Source: Mycolicibacterium nivoides
GTDB lineage: Bacteria > Actinomycetota > Actinomycetes > Mycobacteriales > Mycobacteriaceae
Assembly (NCBI RefSeq): GCF_003855255.1
Contig: NZ_CP034072.1
Span: forward strand, 4,769,208 to 4,833,207
Direction: 5' to 3'
DNA length: 64,000 nucleotides
The notes under the pieces are model-generated. The model saw nothing but the letters and a program-made list of their open reading frames with translations. It was not told where the DNA came from and searched no databases. Positions 1 through 8,596 of this stretch are shown piece by piece. The translations under genes and the position numbers were made by a program. Within the stretch, counting starts at the first letter, position 1; each line of letters begins with the position of its first letter.

Positions 1-155
1 TCCTTGTTGCCGTAGTAGCGCATCACCATCGACGGATCGATGGCGGCATCCGCTGCGATGGCCCGGATGGTGGCCCGCTCGTACCCGTCGGCGGCAAATC
101 GCTCACGGGCCGCGGCGAGGATGACGGACTTGGTCTCAGCTGCCGGTCGTCGCAT
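1..155 (-). CDS. TetR-family transcriptional regulator, N-terminal part (runs off the left edge)
   Basis: The start codon is at 155 and the window edge cuts the gene after about 51 codons. What remains is a complete TetR-type DNA-binding head: AARERFAADGYERATI followed by DPSMVMRYYGNK, the helix-turn-helix and its trailing tyrosine region. The ligand-binding half lies outside. The gene is divergent from the flavin monooxygenase starting at 256. The 100 bases between carry repeated TTGTTGAC-type sites, so the likely role (inferred) is repression of itself and the monooxygenase in response to a small aromatic or drug-like ligand. Confidence 0.85.
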   Translation of the reverse strand, partial: MRRPAAETKSVILAAARERFAADGYERATIRAIAADAAIDPSMVMRYYGNK

Positions 156-171
156 GCCAACAAGTGTAGGC

Positions 172-242
172 CAACAACCGTTGACATCGTGCCGGAAGGC
201 TCCTAAGTTGATGTCAACAGTTGTTGACCAACAGTTGTTGAC
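172..242. promoter_or_regulatory. Repeated operator sites in the tetR/monooxygenase divergent promoter
   Basis: The 14-mer CAACAGTTGTTGAC occurs twice end to end (215-228 and 229-242), and a variant, CAACAACCGTTGAC, lies at 172-185. The first copy with its flank forms an exact inverted repeat, GTCAACA-GT-TGTTGAC (213-228). Such dyads between a TetR gene and its divergent neighbour are typical operators. The second copy ends directly at the AAAGGAG ribosome binding site of the monooxygenase, so occupancy should block its expression. Binding by this TetR is inferred from position. Confidence 0.6.
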
Positions 243-255
243 AAAGGAGTCAGAG

Positions 256-1401
256 ATGCAAACGACCACTACAGACGTCCTGATCGACGGAGCCGGGCCC
301 GTCGGCCTGACCGCCGCCATCGTGCTCGTCCAGCGCGGCCACGACGTGACCGTCGTGGACCGCCAAGCCGAGGGCGCCAACACCTCCCGGGCCGCCGTGG
401 TCCACCCCCGGACCCTGGAATTGCTGGAGCCCTACGGTGTGGTCGACGAACTCGCACGGGGCGTCCACACCCCGACCTTCACCATCCGGGACCGAGACGA
501 TCTCCTGATCGCGGTGCCGTTTCACGAGCTGCCGACCCGCTACCCGTACACGCTGATGATCTCCCAGGCCGACACCGAGGCGTTCCTGCTCAACCGGCTG
601 GAGGAATTGGGCGGCAAGGTCATCCGCCCCGCGTCGGTGAGCGGGATCCGGCAGACGGCCGAGTACGCGATCGCCACGTTCGCCGCCGGCGAGCAGATCC
701 TGGCCAGGTATCTGGTCGGTGCCGATGGCATGCACAGCACGGTCCGGGACCAGGCCGGTATCGCGTTCAGCGGCGGCACGTACGGCGAATCGTTCGCACT
801 CGCCGATGTCCGCCTGTCCGGCGGTGTGCCGGCCGACGAGGTCATCCTGTACTTCTCGCCGGCCGGGCTGGTGGTGGTCGCACCCTTGCCCGACGGGCTG
901 TACCGCATCGTCGCCACGGTGGACGAGGCGCCGCAGCACCCCGACATCGCGTTCGTGCAGTCACTGCTGGACGAGCGCGGCCCGGTGTCGCGACCGGCGG
1001 TGGTCGAGGAAGTCGCCTGGGGATCGCGCTTCCGTGTGCATCACCGGATCGCCGACGCATTCCGCGACAACCGCATCCTGTTGGCGGGCGACGCGGCGCA
1101 CGTGCACTCGCCCGCCGGCGGACAGGGCATGAACCTCGGTATCGAGGATGCCGTCATCCTGGGCGAACACCTCTCGCAGGTGCTGGACACCGGGGCCGAC
1201 GAAGCGCTGCTCGACGAGTACGCCGCCACCCGGCGCCGCGCCGCACGCGGCGTGGTCACGATGACCAGCCGGCTCACCGAACTCGCCACCGCATCGGCCC
1301 GCCGCCGCCCCATCCGCAATCGCGTCATGCGCATGGCCGGCCAGCTGCCCGCCATCCGCAGGGCGCTGGCCTGGCGGTTGTCCGGCCTGAACCGACGTTG
1401 A
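256..1401 (+). CDS. FAD-dependent aromatic monooxygenase (PheA/TfdB-type)
   Basis: A 381-residue single-component flavoprotein hydroxylase using FAD and NAD(P)H. Residues 12-17 are the dinucleotide-binding GAGPVG; a DG motif follows in LVGADGMHSTVR, and the FAD ribityl-binding GD motif is at 276-282 (LAGDAAH) with GGQGMNLG after it. The reading frame is open upstream to 40, but ATG 256 is chosen because AAAGGAG sits 6 bases ahead and the upstream part overlaps the tetR gene and its operators. It lacks the C-terminal thioredoxin-like extension of longer phenol hydroxylases. The substrate is unknown; the divergent TetR suggests induction by it. Confidence 0.88.
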   Translation: MQTTTTDVLIDGAGPVGLTAAIVLVQRGHDVTVVDRQAEGANTSRAAVVHPRTLELLEPYGVVDELARGVHTPTFTIRDRDDLLIAVPFHELPTRYPYTLMISQADTEAFLLNRLEELGGKVIRPASVSGIRQTAEYAIATFAAGEQILARYLVGADGMHSTVRDQAGIAFSGGTYGESFALADVRLSGGVPADEVILYFSPAGLVVVAPLPDGLYRIVATVDEAPQHPDIAFVQSLLDERGPVSRPAVVEEVAWGSRFRVHHRIADAFRDNRILLAGDAAHVHSPAGGQGMNLGIEDAVILGEHLSQVLDTGADEALLDEYAATRRRAARGVVTMTSRLTELATASARRRPIRNRVMRMAGQLPAIRRALAWRLSGLNRR

Positions 1402-1416
1402 GCAGAGGAGAAGCTG

Positions 1417-1599
1417 ATGAAGCTCGTCAATGGTCAACTCGCAGTACCGGTCCGGCTCATCCAACCGGCGGACAACGGGCTGTTCCGTCGCACGTTCCGG
1501 TCGTTCGTGCTGGCCAATTTCAAGGCCAACGACGTGGCGGCCCAGCCGATCATCTACCGCCGGACGGCGGCGACCGGTTCTTCATCCCGCGGGCCGTGA
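1417..1599 (+). CDS. Short ORF of unknown function, possibly a gene remnant
   Basis: Sixty codons beginning 15 bases after the monooxygenase stop, behind a good ribosome binding site (GAGGAGAAGCTG then ATG). The first 45 residues read like ordinary protein (MKLVNGQLAVPVRLIQPA and on), but the last 15 codons run into the 3' end of the opposite-strand AbrB gene and are low complexity. I do not recognise a family. The likeliest reading is the 5' end of a gene whose remainder was deleted when the AbrB gene came to lie next to it; a genuine small protein is possible. Confidence 0.35.
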   Translation: MKLVNGQLAVPVRLIQPADNGLFRRTFRSFVLANFKANDVAAQPIIYRRTAATGSSSRGP

Positions 1600-2672
1600 T
1601 GCAGGCTGCGCCGCCTGCCCATCCGGGCCATCACCCTGGCCATCAGCGGCGCCGCGAACAGCATCAGCAGGACCCGCAGCACCTGGGCGGCGATGATGAA
1701 GGTGACATTGGAACCGGTTTCGACCGCGGTGGCCAACACCGCGTAGACCCCACCGGGGCTGGTTGCGAGGTAGCCCTCGAGTTGGGTCATCCCGGTGACA
1801 TTGGCCAGCACCACGCCGAGGCCTGCGGTGGCCGCGCCGAGCACCACGATCAGTGTGAGCGCCAGCGGAAGGATCCGCCCGATCGCGCGAAGTGATTCGC
1901 GAGTGAAGGCGACGCCGGCCTGCCAGCCGATCACCATGTAGGCCGCCTGCACCAACAGCACCGGGACCGTGAGCCCGAACGACAGACCGGTGAGTTGTAG
2001 TGCCACCGTCAGTGCCAGCGGGCCCAGGAGCCCGGCGCCGGGCAGCTTGGCCCAGCGCCCTCCGACGACGCCGACAGCGACGATGGCGGCCAACATCACC
2101 AGGCTGAGATACCAAGGTGCCGAATCGGTTTGATTCGGAGACCCGGCCGGGTTGGCTGCCGGATGCGACCGATCGGCATGAAACACCAGGGTCACCACGA
2201 GCGGAATGGTCGCGGTGACGAGCGCCACCCGCAGGTACTGGACGACGGAGACGACGCGATCGTCACCGCCGAGTTCGCGGGCGATGGCCACCAGCCCCGA
2301 CGCGCCACCGGCGACCAGCGCCAGTGACCCGGTCAGCGGGCTGACATCGCGGTGAAAGCCGAGCAATCCACCGGCGAGCACGCTGAGCAGCAACGTGGCC
2401 ACGGAGATCACGAGCACGATCAGCCAGTCCGAGCGGAGCGCGCCGACGGCGTCCTGATGGACCATCGTGCCGATGTAGACACCCAGCACTCCTTGGGCGA
2501 TCACCCCGGCAGGCGGCGGCATCCGGTCCGGTGCCAGCGAGGCCAGGGCCAGTGCGACGCCCACCACCAGCCCAGCGAACAGGGCGGCCGAGGGAACGCC
2601 GACGAGATCGAGCGGGACGGTGACGGCGACAGTCGCGATGACCAGCAGCACCCACCGCAGAATCCGCGTCAT
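1554..2672 (-). CDS. AbrB-family integral membrane protein (putative transporter)
   Basis: A 372-residue, almost wholly hydrophobic protein with about ten membrane segments. It has the layout of the 'AbrB duplication' membrane family (distinct from the AbrB DNA-binding proteins): two related halves, the first containing GVIAQGVLGVYIGTMV and the second GWQAGVAFTRESLRAIGRIL, LEGYLATSPGG and TGSNVTFIIAAQVLR. The start at 2672 has AGGAGG 12 bases upstream. Members are described as putative regulators of ammonia monooxygenase or as transporters; the substrate is unknown. It is divergent from the marR gene at 2782, which may control it. Confidence 0.8.
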   Translation of the reverse strand: MTRILRWVLLVIATVAVTVPLDLVGVPSAALFAGLVVGVALALASLAPDRMPPPAGVIAQGVLGVYIGTMVHQDAVGALRSDWLIVLVISVATLLLSVLAGGLLGFHRDVSPLTGSLALVAGGASGLVAIARELGGDDRVVSVVQYLRVALVTATIPLVVTLVFHADRSHPAANPAGSPNQTDSAPWYLSLVMLAAIVAVGVVGGRWAKLPGAGLLGPLALTVALQLTGLSFGLTVPVLLVQAAYMVIGWQAGVAFTRESLRAIGRILPLALTLIVVLGAATAGLGVVLANVTGMTQLEGYLATSPGGVYAVLATAVETGSNVTFIIAAQVLRVLLMLFAAPLMARVMARMGRRRSLHHGPRDEEPVAAVRR

Positions 2673-2756
2673 CCCCTTCTGGCACCTCCTATTGAAATAA
2701 TAAGGGCTACCTTTGCACTTTACGTGCCCGGGGCGGTGATTAGTGGCGCGATATGC

Positions 2757-2780
2757 GACAATACCAAGGTATAACTTGTC
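2757..2780. promoter_or_regulatory. Leaderless marR promoter with overlapping palindromic operator
   Basis: ATACC-AA-GGTAT (2761-2772) is an exact inverted repeat, lying inside a wider pair GACAA (2757-2761) and TTGTC (2776-2780). The hexamer TATAAC at 2770-2775 ends six bases before the marR ATG at 2782, and there is no Shine-Dalgarno sequence, as in leaderless mycobacterial transcripts. The dyad overlaps the -10 element, so the site would suit autorepression by the MarR protein (inferred). Confidence 0.5.
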
Positions 2781-2781
2781 T

Positions 2782-3228
2782 ATGGCTGCAACATCAGCGA
2801 CTGAACTGCGTGAGTCGATGATGGCGGTGACCCGCCAGATGCGGCGGCACCGTCCAGATCACGGCCTGACCTTGAGCCAGCTGGAGCTTCTCGGCGAGGC
2901 CAGTCGCAGCGGAACCACCACTCCAGCCGAGATGGGCGCCCGGTTGCACGTGCGGGCCCAGTCGCTGACCGACAGCATCAACGAACTCGTCCGCCGTGGC
3001 CTGATCGCCCGGCGGCCCGACGACAACGACCGTCGCCGTCAGCTCATCGAGATCACCGCAGAAGGTACGGCGTTGCTGCAGGCCGACCGCGCCGAACGGG
3101 ACGCCTGGCTGCACGCGACCATGCGGGAGAACCTGACGGATCTGGAGTTCGATCTGCTGATGCTGGTGGCACCGGTCCTGCGCAAGCTGGCGTACGCGGA
3201 CGCCGCTGCGGGCACACTTGGATCATGA
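2782..3228 (+). CDS. MarR-family transcriptional regulator
   Basis: 148 residues. Winged-helix pattern of MarR proteins: LTLSQLELLGEASRSG, the recognition region MGARLHVRAQSLTDSINEL, and the wing GLIARRPDDNDRRRQLIEIT. ATG 2782 is preferred to the in-frame start at 2743 because a -10 element lies just ahead of it. The stop overlaps the pmmB start (ATGA at 3225), so the regulator and the sugar mutase are co-translated. Its DNA target is probably its own promoter, shared with the divergent AbrB-family gene. Confidence 0.85.
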   Translation: MAATSATELRESMMAVTRQMRRHRPDHGLTLSQLELLGEASRSGTTTPAEMGARLHVRAQSLTDSINELVRRGLIARRPDDNDRRRQLIEITAEGTALLQADRAERDAWLHATMRENLTDLEFDLLMLVAPVLRKLAYADAAAGTLGS

Positions 3229-4841
3229 CCTCCGTCGCGACCGCCGCCGCCGATTGGATCGCACATGACCCCGACCCGCGGACGGCGGCCGAACTGTCCG
3301 CCTGCAGTCCCGATGAGCTCGACCGCCGGTTCAGCCATCCGTTGACCTTCGGCACCGCCGGGTTGCGCGGACCCCTACGGGGTGGGCCCGATGCGATGAA
3401 CCTGGCCGTCGTCCTGCGCACCACATGGGCGCTGGCCCAGGTCCTCAAGGACAGGTGCCTGGGCGGGTCGCACGTGGTGGTCGGCCGCGACGCTCGGCAC
3501 CAGTCCGACGAATTCGCCCTCGCCGCCGCCGAAGTGCTTGCCGCCGAGGGTTTCGACGTCCTGCTCATGATGGCGTCGGTCCCGACTCCGGTGGTCGCGT
3601 ACACCGTGCGGCACCTGCCCGCGGCGGCCGGCATCCAGATCACGGCATCGCACAATCCCCCGACGGACAACGGCTACAAGGTGTTTCTCGACGGCGGTAT
3701 GCAGATCATCTCCCCCGCGGACCGTGAGATCGAGGCCGCAGTGGCCCGGGCTCCGCACGCCGACGAGATCCGCAGGGCCGCAGTGGAAACCAGCGGCCGG
3801 AAGCAGATCTACGGCTACCTGGAACGGGCCGCGCGGGTGCGCCGCAGCACCGGTTCCGTGCGGGTCGCCCTGACCCCGCTGCACGGCGTCGGCGGCGAAT
3901 ACGCCCTTGACGCACTGGCCCTGGCCGGTTTCGACGACGTGCATGTGGTCGAGGAACAGTTCAACCCCGACCCGGACTTCCCCACCGTCAGCTTCCCCAA
4001 CCCCGAGGAACCCGGCGCGGTCGACGCACTGCTGGCCCTGGCCGACGACGTCGACGCCGAGATCGCGATCGCACTGGATCCCGATGCCGACCGGTGCGCC
4101 GTCGGGGTTCCGGGACCGGATGGGTGGCGCATGCTCAGCGGCGACGAAACCGGCTGGCTGTTGGGCGATTACATCCTGTCCCAACTCGAGCCCGGGCCGG
4201 TCAGCGAAGCGGCCCTGGTGGCGAGCACGGTGGTGTCCTCCCGGATGCTGGCCTCCATCGCCGCGTCGCACGGAGCCCGGCACGCCGAAACCCTCACGGG
4301 ATTCAAATGGCTGGCCCGCGCCCAAACACCCGGCACCACCCTGGTCTACGCCTACGAAGAGGCGATCGGGCACTGTGTCGACCCCGCCTCGGTACGCGAC
4401 AAGGACGGGATCACAGCGGCGATCCTGGCCTGCGATCTGGTGGCCGCATTGCGCGATCAGGGCCGCACGATGCTCGATGCCCTCGATTCCCTGGCCAAGG
4501 TGCACGGCGTGCACGTCACCGGTGCGGTCAGCCGCCACGTCGACGACGCCGAGACGGCGATGGCGCGCTTGCGCTCCGACCCGCCGACCGAGCTGGCCGG
4601 CATCGCCGTCACCGTCGAGGATCTGCTGGAGCGACGCGGGCAGCAGCGCACCGACGCGCTGATCCTCACCGGCAGCGACGCGGGCGCGTCGGTCCGGGTG
4701 GTGGTGCGCCCATCGGGGACCGAGCCGAAACTCAAGTCCTACACCGAAGTCCGCTGCGCACCGACCGATGATCTGAATACCGCCCGGGCTCATGCCCAGA
4801 AGCTCAGTCAGGACCTCGCCGACGCCGCGGCGCGCTGGTAG
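3225..4841 (+). CDS. pmmB: Phosphomannomutase/phosphoglucomutase family protein PmmB
   Basis: A 538-residue alpha-D-phosphohexomutase, orthologous by position and sequence to Rv3308. All four active-site elements are visible: the phosphoserine loop TASHNP with Ser142, the metal-binding DPDADR at 285-290, the sugar-binding YEEAIG, and the phosphate-binding RPSGTEPKLKSY near the C-terminus. It interconverts hexose-1- and hexose-6-phosphates (mannose or glucose), feeding nucleotide sugars for cell-envelope glycans in the cytoplasm. Translation is coupled to the upstream marR gene by a 4-base overlap. Confidence 0.93.
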   Translation: MTSVATAAADWIAHDPDPRTAAELSACSPDELDRRFSHPLTFGTAGLRGPLRGGPDAMNLAVVLRTTWALAQVLKDRCLGGSHVVVGRDARHQSDEFALAAAEVLAAEGFDVLLMMASVPTPVVAYTVRHLPAAAGIQITASHNPPTDNGYKVFLDGGMQIISPADREIEAAVARAPHADEIRRAAVETSGRKQIYGYLERAARVRRSTGSVRVALTPLHGVGGEYALDALALAGFDDVHVVEEQFNPDPDFPTVSFPNPEEPGAVDALLALADDVDAEIAIALDPDADRCAVGVPGPDGWRMLSGDETGWLLGDYILSQLEPGPVSEAALVASTVVSSRMLASIAASHGARHAETLTGFKWLARAQTPGTTLVYAYEEAIGHCVDPASVRDKDGITAAILACDLVAALRDQGRTMLDALDSLAKVHGVHVTGAVSRHVDDAETAMARLRSDPPTELAGIAVTVEDLLERRGQQRTDALILTGSDAGASVRVVVRPSGTEPKLKSYTEVRCAPTDDLNTARAHAQKLSQDLADAAARW

Positions 4842-4853
4842 CACCGAACCTTC

Positions 4854-6362
4854 ATGCCAGACTGGACTTATCAACCGCTTCGCCCCATCGCGTCCGCGGT
4901 CATCGGGGAACGGCGCACCCAGCGCTGGGCGCTGAGACTCCTGGCGATGCTGGTCCAGGCGGGCGGGTACCGCTGGATTCCGCGGGTGTTCGATCACCCA
5001 CCGGTCCCGGCCGGGTGGGTCGGCCGGTTCGGTGCGGTGGTCCCGCCGTCCGTGGCTCGCGACGCCGTCCTGGTGTTGCCGGTCCAGGGCGCCGGCATCA
5101 TCGAGATCGCTCCGGTCACAACCGCGGACGTCGAAACCGTCCGGCGGGCCGCAGCGGGTCGGCGCTGCCGGGTCGTCGCCAGGGTGGACTCCGCCACGGT
5201 CGGCGAACTGCTTGTCCACGACGTCGACGAGGTGGCCATCGGATCTGCGATCGACACCCGCTATCTGACCGATCCGGACGTGGCCGCCGCCGTCACCGCC
5301 CTGCGGGACGGCTCGGGCATCGTGCTGGCGCGGCCCAATGTGCTGCTGGCCACCGGACCTGGCTGGTTCAACCGGGTGATCGAGGCAGCCTCGCAGACGA
5401 CGACACAGCCACCCAGCCTGGCCGATGTCGGACTCAACCCGTTCCGCTGGCCAGGGTGGCTGTGGGGTGTGCTGGCCGGGCTGGGCTTGATCGTGGCCGG
5501 TATGGGCGCGGGCGCCATCACTCTCGGGCCGGTGCTGCTGAGCTATGACCGGTCCTATCTCGGCCTCGGCGTCGATGACCTGCGCCGGATCAACGACAAC
5601 CTGGTGCATTTCATCCAGCATGACCGGATCAGCATGGCGGGCAACATGATCGGCCTCGGCGTGCTGTACGCCGGATTGTGCTGGGGCGGTATCAGGCGTG
5701 GCCAGGTGTGGGCCCGCAATGCCCTGCTGATCTCTGGGCTGGTCGCGTTTCTCACGTTGTTCTATTTCGTCGGAACAGGTTTCGTCGATCCCTTGCACAC
5801 CCTGGTGGTGGTGACCCTGTTCCCGATGCTGCTCGCCGCGGTGTGGAACCAACCGTCCCCACCCCGATGGCCGTCACTGCCGGACGGTCCGGAGTCGCAG
5901 CGCCGGCGCGCGCTGTGGGGCCAGCTTCTGTTCATCGGCCTGGGCGGCGGGCTCGCCGTGGCCGGGGCGACCATCTCGTTCGTCGGCTTGACCGACGTGT
6001 TCGTGTCCACCGACCTGGGTTACATGCACACGCACGGCGCGGCACTACGGACCGCCGACCCGCAGCTGGTCAGCTTCATCGCCCATGACCGGGCCGGATT
6101 CGGGGGCGCCCTGATCGGCTCGGGGCTTGCCATCGTGTTGATCGCGATGTGGGGATTCCGCAGGGGCGAACGCTGGGTGTGGTGGACGTTGCTGATCGGG
6201 TTCGTGACGGGCACGCTGCCGGCGCTGGCCGTGCACTACGCGATCGGCTACACAACGTTCATCCATCTGCTGCCGGTGTACGTGCTCGTGCTCACCACCG
6301 CGGCGGCACTGGTGCTGTCCCGGCCCTACCTGACGGCAGCGCCTCAGCGCGGGCCGAACTGA
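4854..6362 (+). CDS. Membrane protein: degenerate dihydroorotate-dehydrogenase-like head plus duplicated four-helix membrane domain
   Basis: 502 residues starting 12 bases after pmmB. Residues 1-180 are soluble; the opening (YQPLRPI... [13 protein letters not shown]) resembles the N-terminus of class 2 dihydroorotate dehydrogenases, but the FMN and orotate motifs are not apparent. The rest carries two copies of a membrane unit of about 130 residues (roughly 197-325 and 355-490). Both contain FIxHDR, a glycine-rich helix, then WGxxRRGxxW and a long hydrophobic pair with a conserved histidine (DPLHTLVVV / TFIHLLPV). Function is unknown. The 3' end overlaps upp by 19 bases, tail to tail. Confidence 0.75.
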   Translation: MPDWTYQPLRPIASAVIGERRTQRWALRLLAMLVQAGGYRWIPRVFDHPPVPAGWVGRFGAVVPPSVARDAVLVLPVQGAGIIEIAPVTTADVETVRRAAAGRRCRVVARVDSATVGELLVHDVDEVAIGSAIDTRYLTDPDVAAAVTALRDGSGIVLARPNVLLATGPGWFNRVIEAASQTTTQPPSLADVGLNPFRWPGWLWGVLAGLGLIVAGMGAGAITLGPVLLSYDRSYLGLGVDDLRRINDNLVHFIQHDRISMAGNMIGLGVLYAGLCWGGIRRGQVWARNALLISGLVAFLTLFYFVGTGFVDPLHTLVVVTLFPMLLAAVWNQPSPPRWPSLPDGPESQRRRALWGQLLFIGLGGGLAVAGATISFVGLTDVFVSTDLGYMHTHGAALRTADPQLVSFIAHDRAGFGGALIGSGLAIVLIAMWGFRRGERWVWWTLLIGFVTGTLPALAVHYAIGYTTFIHLLPVYVLVLTTAAALVLSRPYLTAAPQRGPN

Positions 6363-6967
6363 CGGTCCCCCGCGTCCCCGAGTCCCGGGACGATGTAGGC
6401 AGCTTCGTTGAGGCCTTCGTCGATGGTCGCGGTGATCAGCCGCATTTCGGGGGCGACCTTCTCTATCGCGGCGATCCCCTGCGGCGCGCACACCACACAC
6501 ACCGCGGTGATGTCGACGGCGTTGCGTTCCCGCAGCAGCTCGATGGTGTAGGCCATCGACCCACCGGTCGCCAGCATCGGGTCGAGCACGAACACCGACC
6601 GCGCGCTCAGGTCTTCGGGCAGCGAGGCCAGGTACGGCGTCGGCTGATGTGTCGTCTCGTCGCGCGCCATCCCGACGAAACCCACCTGCGCTTCGGGGAT
6701 CAGGGCGTGCGCCTGGTCGACCATCCCCAGCCCGGCCCGTAGCACCGGGACCAGCAGCGGTGGGTTGGCCAATCGCGAACCGGTGGTGTCCGTCACCGGG
6801 GTACGCACCGCGATCTGCTCGGATGCCGCGTCCCGGGTCGCCTCGTACACCAGCATGAGGGTCAGGTCACGCAATGCGGCGCGGAACCCCGCGTTGTCGG
6901 TCCGCTCATCCCGCAGCGTGGTCAGCCGCGCGGCGGCCAGGGGGTGGTCGACGACGCGTACATCCAT
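6344..6967 (-). CDS. upp: Uracil phosphoribosyltransferase
   Basis: 207 residues, the usual length. Converts uracil and PRPP to UMP in pyrimidine salvage. The PRPP-binding loop is DPMLATGGS at 129-137; the uracil-binding C-terminal region reads [28 protein letters not shown]. Orthologous in sequence and place to Rv3309c. The add-deoA-cdd salvage genes lie some 6 kb away on the same strand but in a separate transcription unit. Confidence 0.96.
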   Translation of the reverse strand: MDVRVVDHPLAAARLTTLRDERTDNAGFRAALRDLTLMLVYEATRDAASEQIAVRTPVTDTTGSRLANPPLLVPVLRAGLGMVDQAHALIPEAQVGFVGMARDETTHQPTPYLASLPEDLSARSVFVLDPMLATGGSMAYTIELLRERNAVDITAVCVVCAPQGIAAIEKVAPEMRLITATIDEGLNEAAYIVPGLGDAGDRQFGPR

Positions 6968-7121
6968 GCGCTGACCTTAACGGTCGGCGCCGCTGCCGTG
7001 CAGGTGGATCCGGGCACGGTTCCACGGACCACGGACTACGGGTTTTCAAGGGTCCGCCGCGGAGTTCTACGAACCAGTCTGAAATGACGCTCATTCTTTC
7101 CCTGACTCTGGAGATCTGATC

Positions 7122-7172
7122 ATGACGAAAGTCGCAGCCGCCCCGTCGACCGATGTCGCACCCGCCCGATGA
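7122..7172 (+). CDS. 16-codon upstream ORF coupled to the sigma factor gene
   Basis: ATG 7122 follows GGAG (7110-7113) at normal spacing and encodes MTKVAAAPSTDVAPAR. Its TGA (7170-7172) overlaps the sigma factor ATG (7169-7171). The sigma gene has no Shine-Dalgarno sequence of its own, so ribosomes probably reach it only by translating this ORF. No codon run suggesting amino-acid attenuation is present, so a plain translational-coupling role is likely. Confidence 0.5.
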   Translation: MTKVAAAPSTDVAPAR

Positions 7173-7795
7173 CCCTCAGCATCGGCGCCGGGGACCTCAG
7201 CGCCGAGTCTGACGAGCAACTGGCTGCCAGGTTCGTCCGGGAAGCCATGCCGTTCCACACCGTCCTGTTGCGCACCGCGCGGCGACTGACGCACAGCCAT
7301 GCCGACGCCGAAGATCTGGTCCAGGACACACTGATGAACGCGTACACCGGATTCCGGGGGTTCGAGCCGGGTACCAACCTGCGGGCCTGGCTGTTCCGCA
7401 TCCTGCACAACCGGTGGATCAGCGCGCACCGGATGAAGCAGCGCCGTCCGGATACCTTCGCGGTCGCCGAGATCACCGACAGCGACATGTTCGGCAACGC
7501 ACTCCACTCCACGACCGCGGAGCGTTCCGCCGAGGACCGGGCGCTCGACGTGTTCTGCGACGACCGGATCCGGGATGCGGTGCTGACGCTGCCCGAGGGG
7601 TTCCGAACGGTCCTGTACTACGCCGACATCGAGGGCTTCACCTACGCCGAAACCGCTGCACTCATGGAAATCCCGGTGGGAACGGTGATGTCGCGCATCT
7701 CTCGCAGCCGCGAACGCCTGAGGGCGGCTTTGAGCGACTTCACCGACGACCTCTCGCCGACACACGAAGGCGACGACACCCGACGCGTCGCATGA
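7169..7795 (+). CDS. ECF RNA polymerase sigma factor, SigE/SigH-like
   Basis: 208 residues. Region 2 is clear (LRTARRLTHSHADAEDLVQD, then RAWLFRILHNRWIS), as is region 4 (LPEGFRTVLYYADIEGFTY, then EIPVGTVMSRISRSRERL). The sequence resembles the SigH/SigR group of redox- and stress-responsive ECF factors, but no anti-sigma gene of the zinc-binding RsrA type follows it; the next gene is an SDR. The start is fixed by the overlap with the 16-codon upstream ORF. It may be controlled by a remote anti-sigma factor or only transcriptionally. Confidence 0.85.
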   Translation: MTLSIGAGDLSAESDEQLAARFVREAMPFHTVLLRTARRLTHSHADAEDLVQDTLMNAYTGFRGFEPGTNLRAWLFRILHNRWISAHRMKQRRPDTFAVAEITDSDMFGNALHSTTAERSAEDRALDVFCDDRIRDAVLTLPEGFRTVLYYADIEGFTYAETAALMEIPVGTVMSRISRSRERLRAALSDFTDDLSPTHEGDDTRRVA

Positions 7796-7815
7796 CCGAA
7801 CAACGGAAGGACGCA

Positions 7816-8550
7816 ATGGAATCCGGAGCAGAACTCACGGGGTACCGCGCGCTGGTCACCGGAGGCACCGCCGGCATCGGGCTGGCCTGCGCCGACCTGC
7901 TGGCCCGGGCGGGCGCAGCGGTGACCATCACCGGAAGGGACGAACAGCGGGGACGTGACGCCGCGGCCGCACTCGGCGGCGACGTCCGATTCATCGGCGC
8001 CGACCTCGCCGACCTGGATTCGGTGCAATCGCTTGCCCGGCAATGTGATCAGCTGGACATCCTGGTCAACAACGCAGCCGCCTTTCCCGGCGCACTCACT
8101 GTCGACCAGGACGTCGCCTCGTTCGAGCAGACCTTCGACACCAATGTGCGCGGCACCTACTTCCTGGTGGCCCAACTGGTGGGCGGCATGCTCGACCGCG
8201 GCCGCGGCAGCATCGTCAACGTCACCTCGATGGTCGCGTCGAAAGGGGTGCCCGGCGCCTCGGCCTACAGCGCCTCCAAGGCGGCCGTCGAATCGCTGAC
8301 CCGCACCTGGGCCGCCGAATTCGGTTCCGGCGGCGTGCGGGTCAACAGTGTGGCACCGGGGCCGACCCGCACCGAAGGCGTCGAGGCCCAATGGGGTGAC
8401 ACCAACGAGCAACTCGGCCGCGCCCTGCCGCTGGGCCGCACCGCCGCTCCCGAAGAAATCGCCCACGCGGTGCTGTTCCTGTCTTCACCGCGCGCGGCGT
8501 TCATCACCGGCTCGACGCTGCACGCGGACGGTGGCGGCACCGCGATCTGA
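7816..8550 (+). CDS. Short-chain dehydrogenase/reductase (SDR)
   Basis: 244 residues, classical SDR. The NAD(P)-binding TGGTAGIG is at residues 15-22, NNAA follows in the DILVNNAAAF segment, and the catalytic pair is Tyr151-Lys155 (YSASK). ATG 7816 has GGAAGGA just ahead; an in-frame ATG at 7792, overlapping the sigma factor stop as ATGA, is a realistic alternative. Substrate unknown. Probably transcribed with the sigma factor and perhaps part of the same stress response. Confidence 0.88.
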   Translation: MESGAELTGYRALVTGGTAGIGLACADLLARAGAAVTITGRDEQRGRDAAAALGGDVRFIGADLADLDSVQSLARQCDQLDILVNNAAAFPGALTVDQDVASFEQTFDTNVRGTYFLVAQLVGGMLDRGRGSIVNVTSMVASKGVPGASAYSASKAAVESLTRTWAAEFGSGGVRVNSVAPGPTRTEGVEAQWGDTNEQLGRALPLGRTAAPEEIAHAVLFLSSPRAAFITGSTLHADGGGTAI

Positions 8551-8596
8551 AGACAGATCAGGGGAACCGATCGGGTCCGGCGGGCGTCCTAACCAC

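Noticed and set aside
40..255. N-terminal extension of the flavin monooxygenase
   Set aside because: It would overlap tetR and the operator repeats; the Rossmann motif and a good ribosome site place the start at 256.
3375..5852. 825-codon open frame antisense to pmmB and the membrane protein gene
   Set aside because: Spans two real genes and their junction; composition is typical of a shadow frame.
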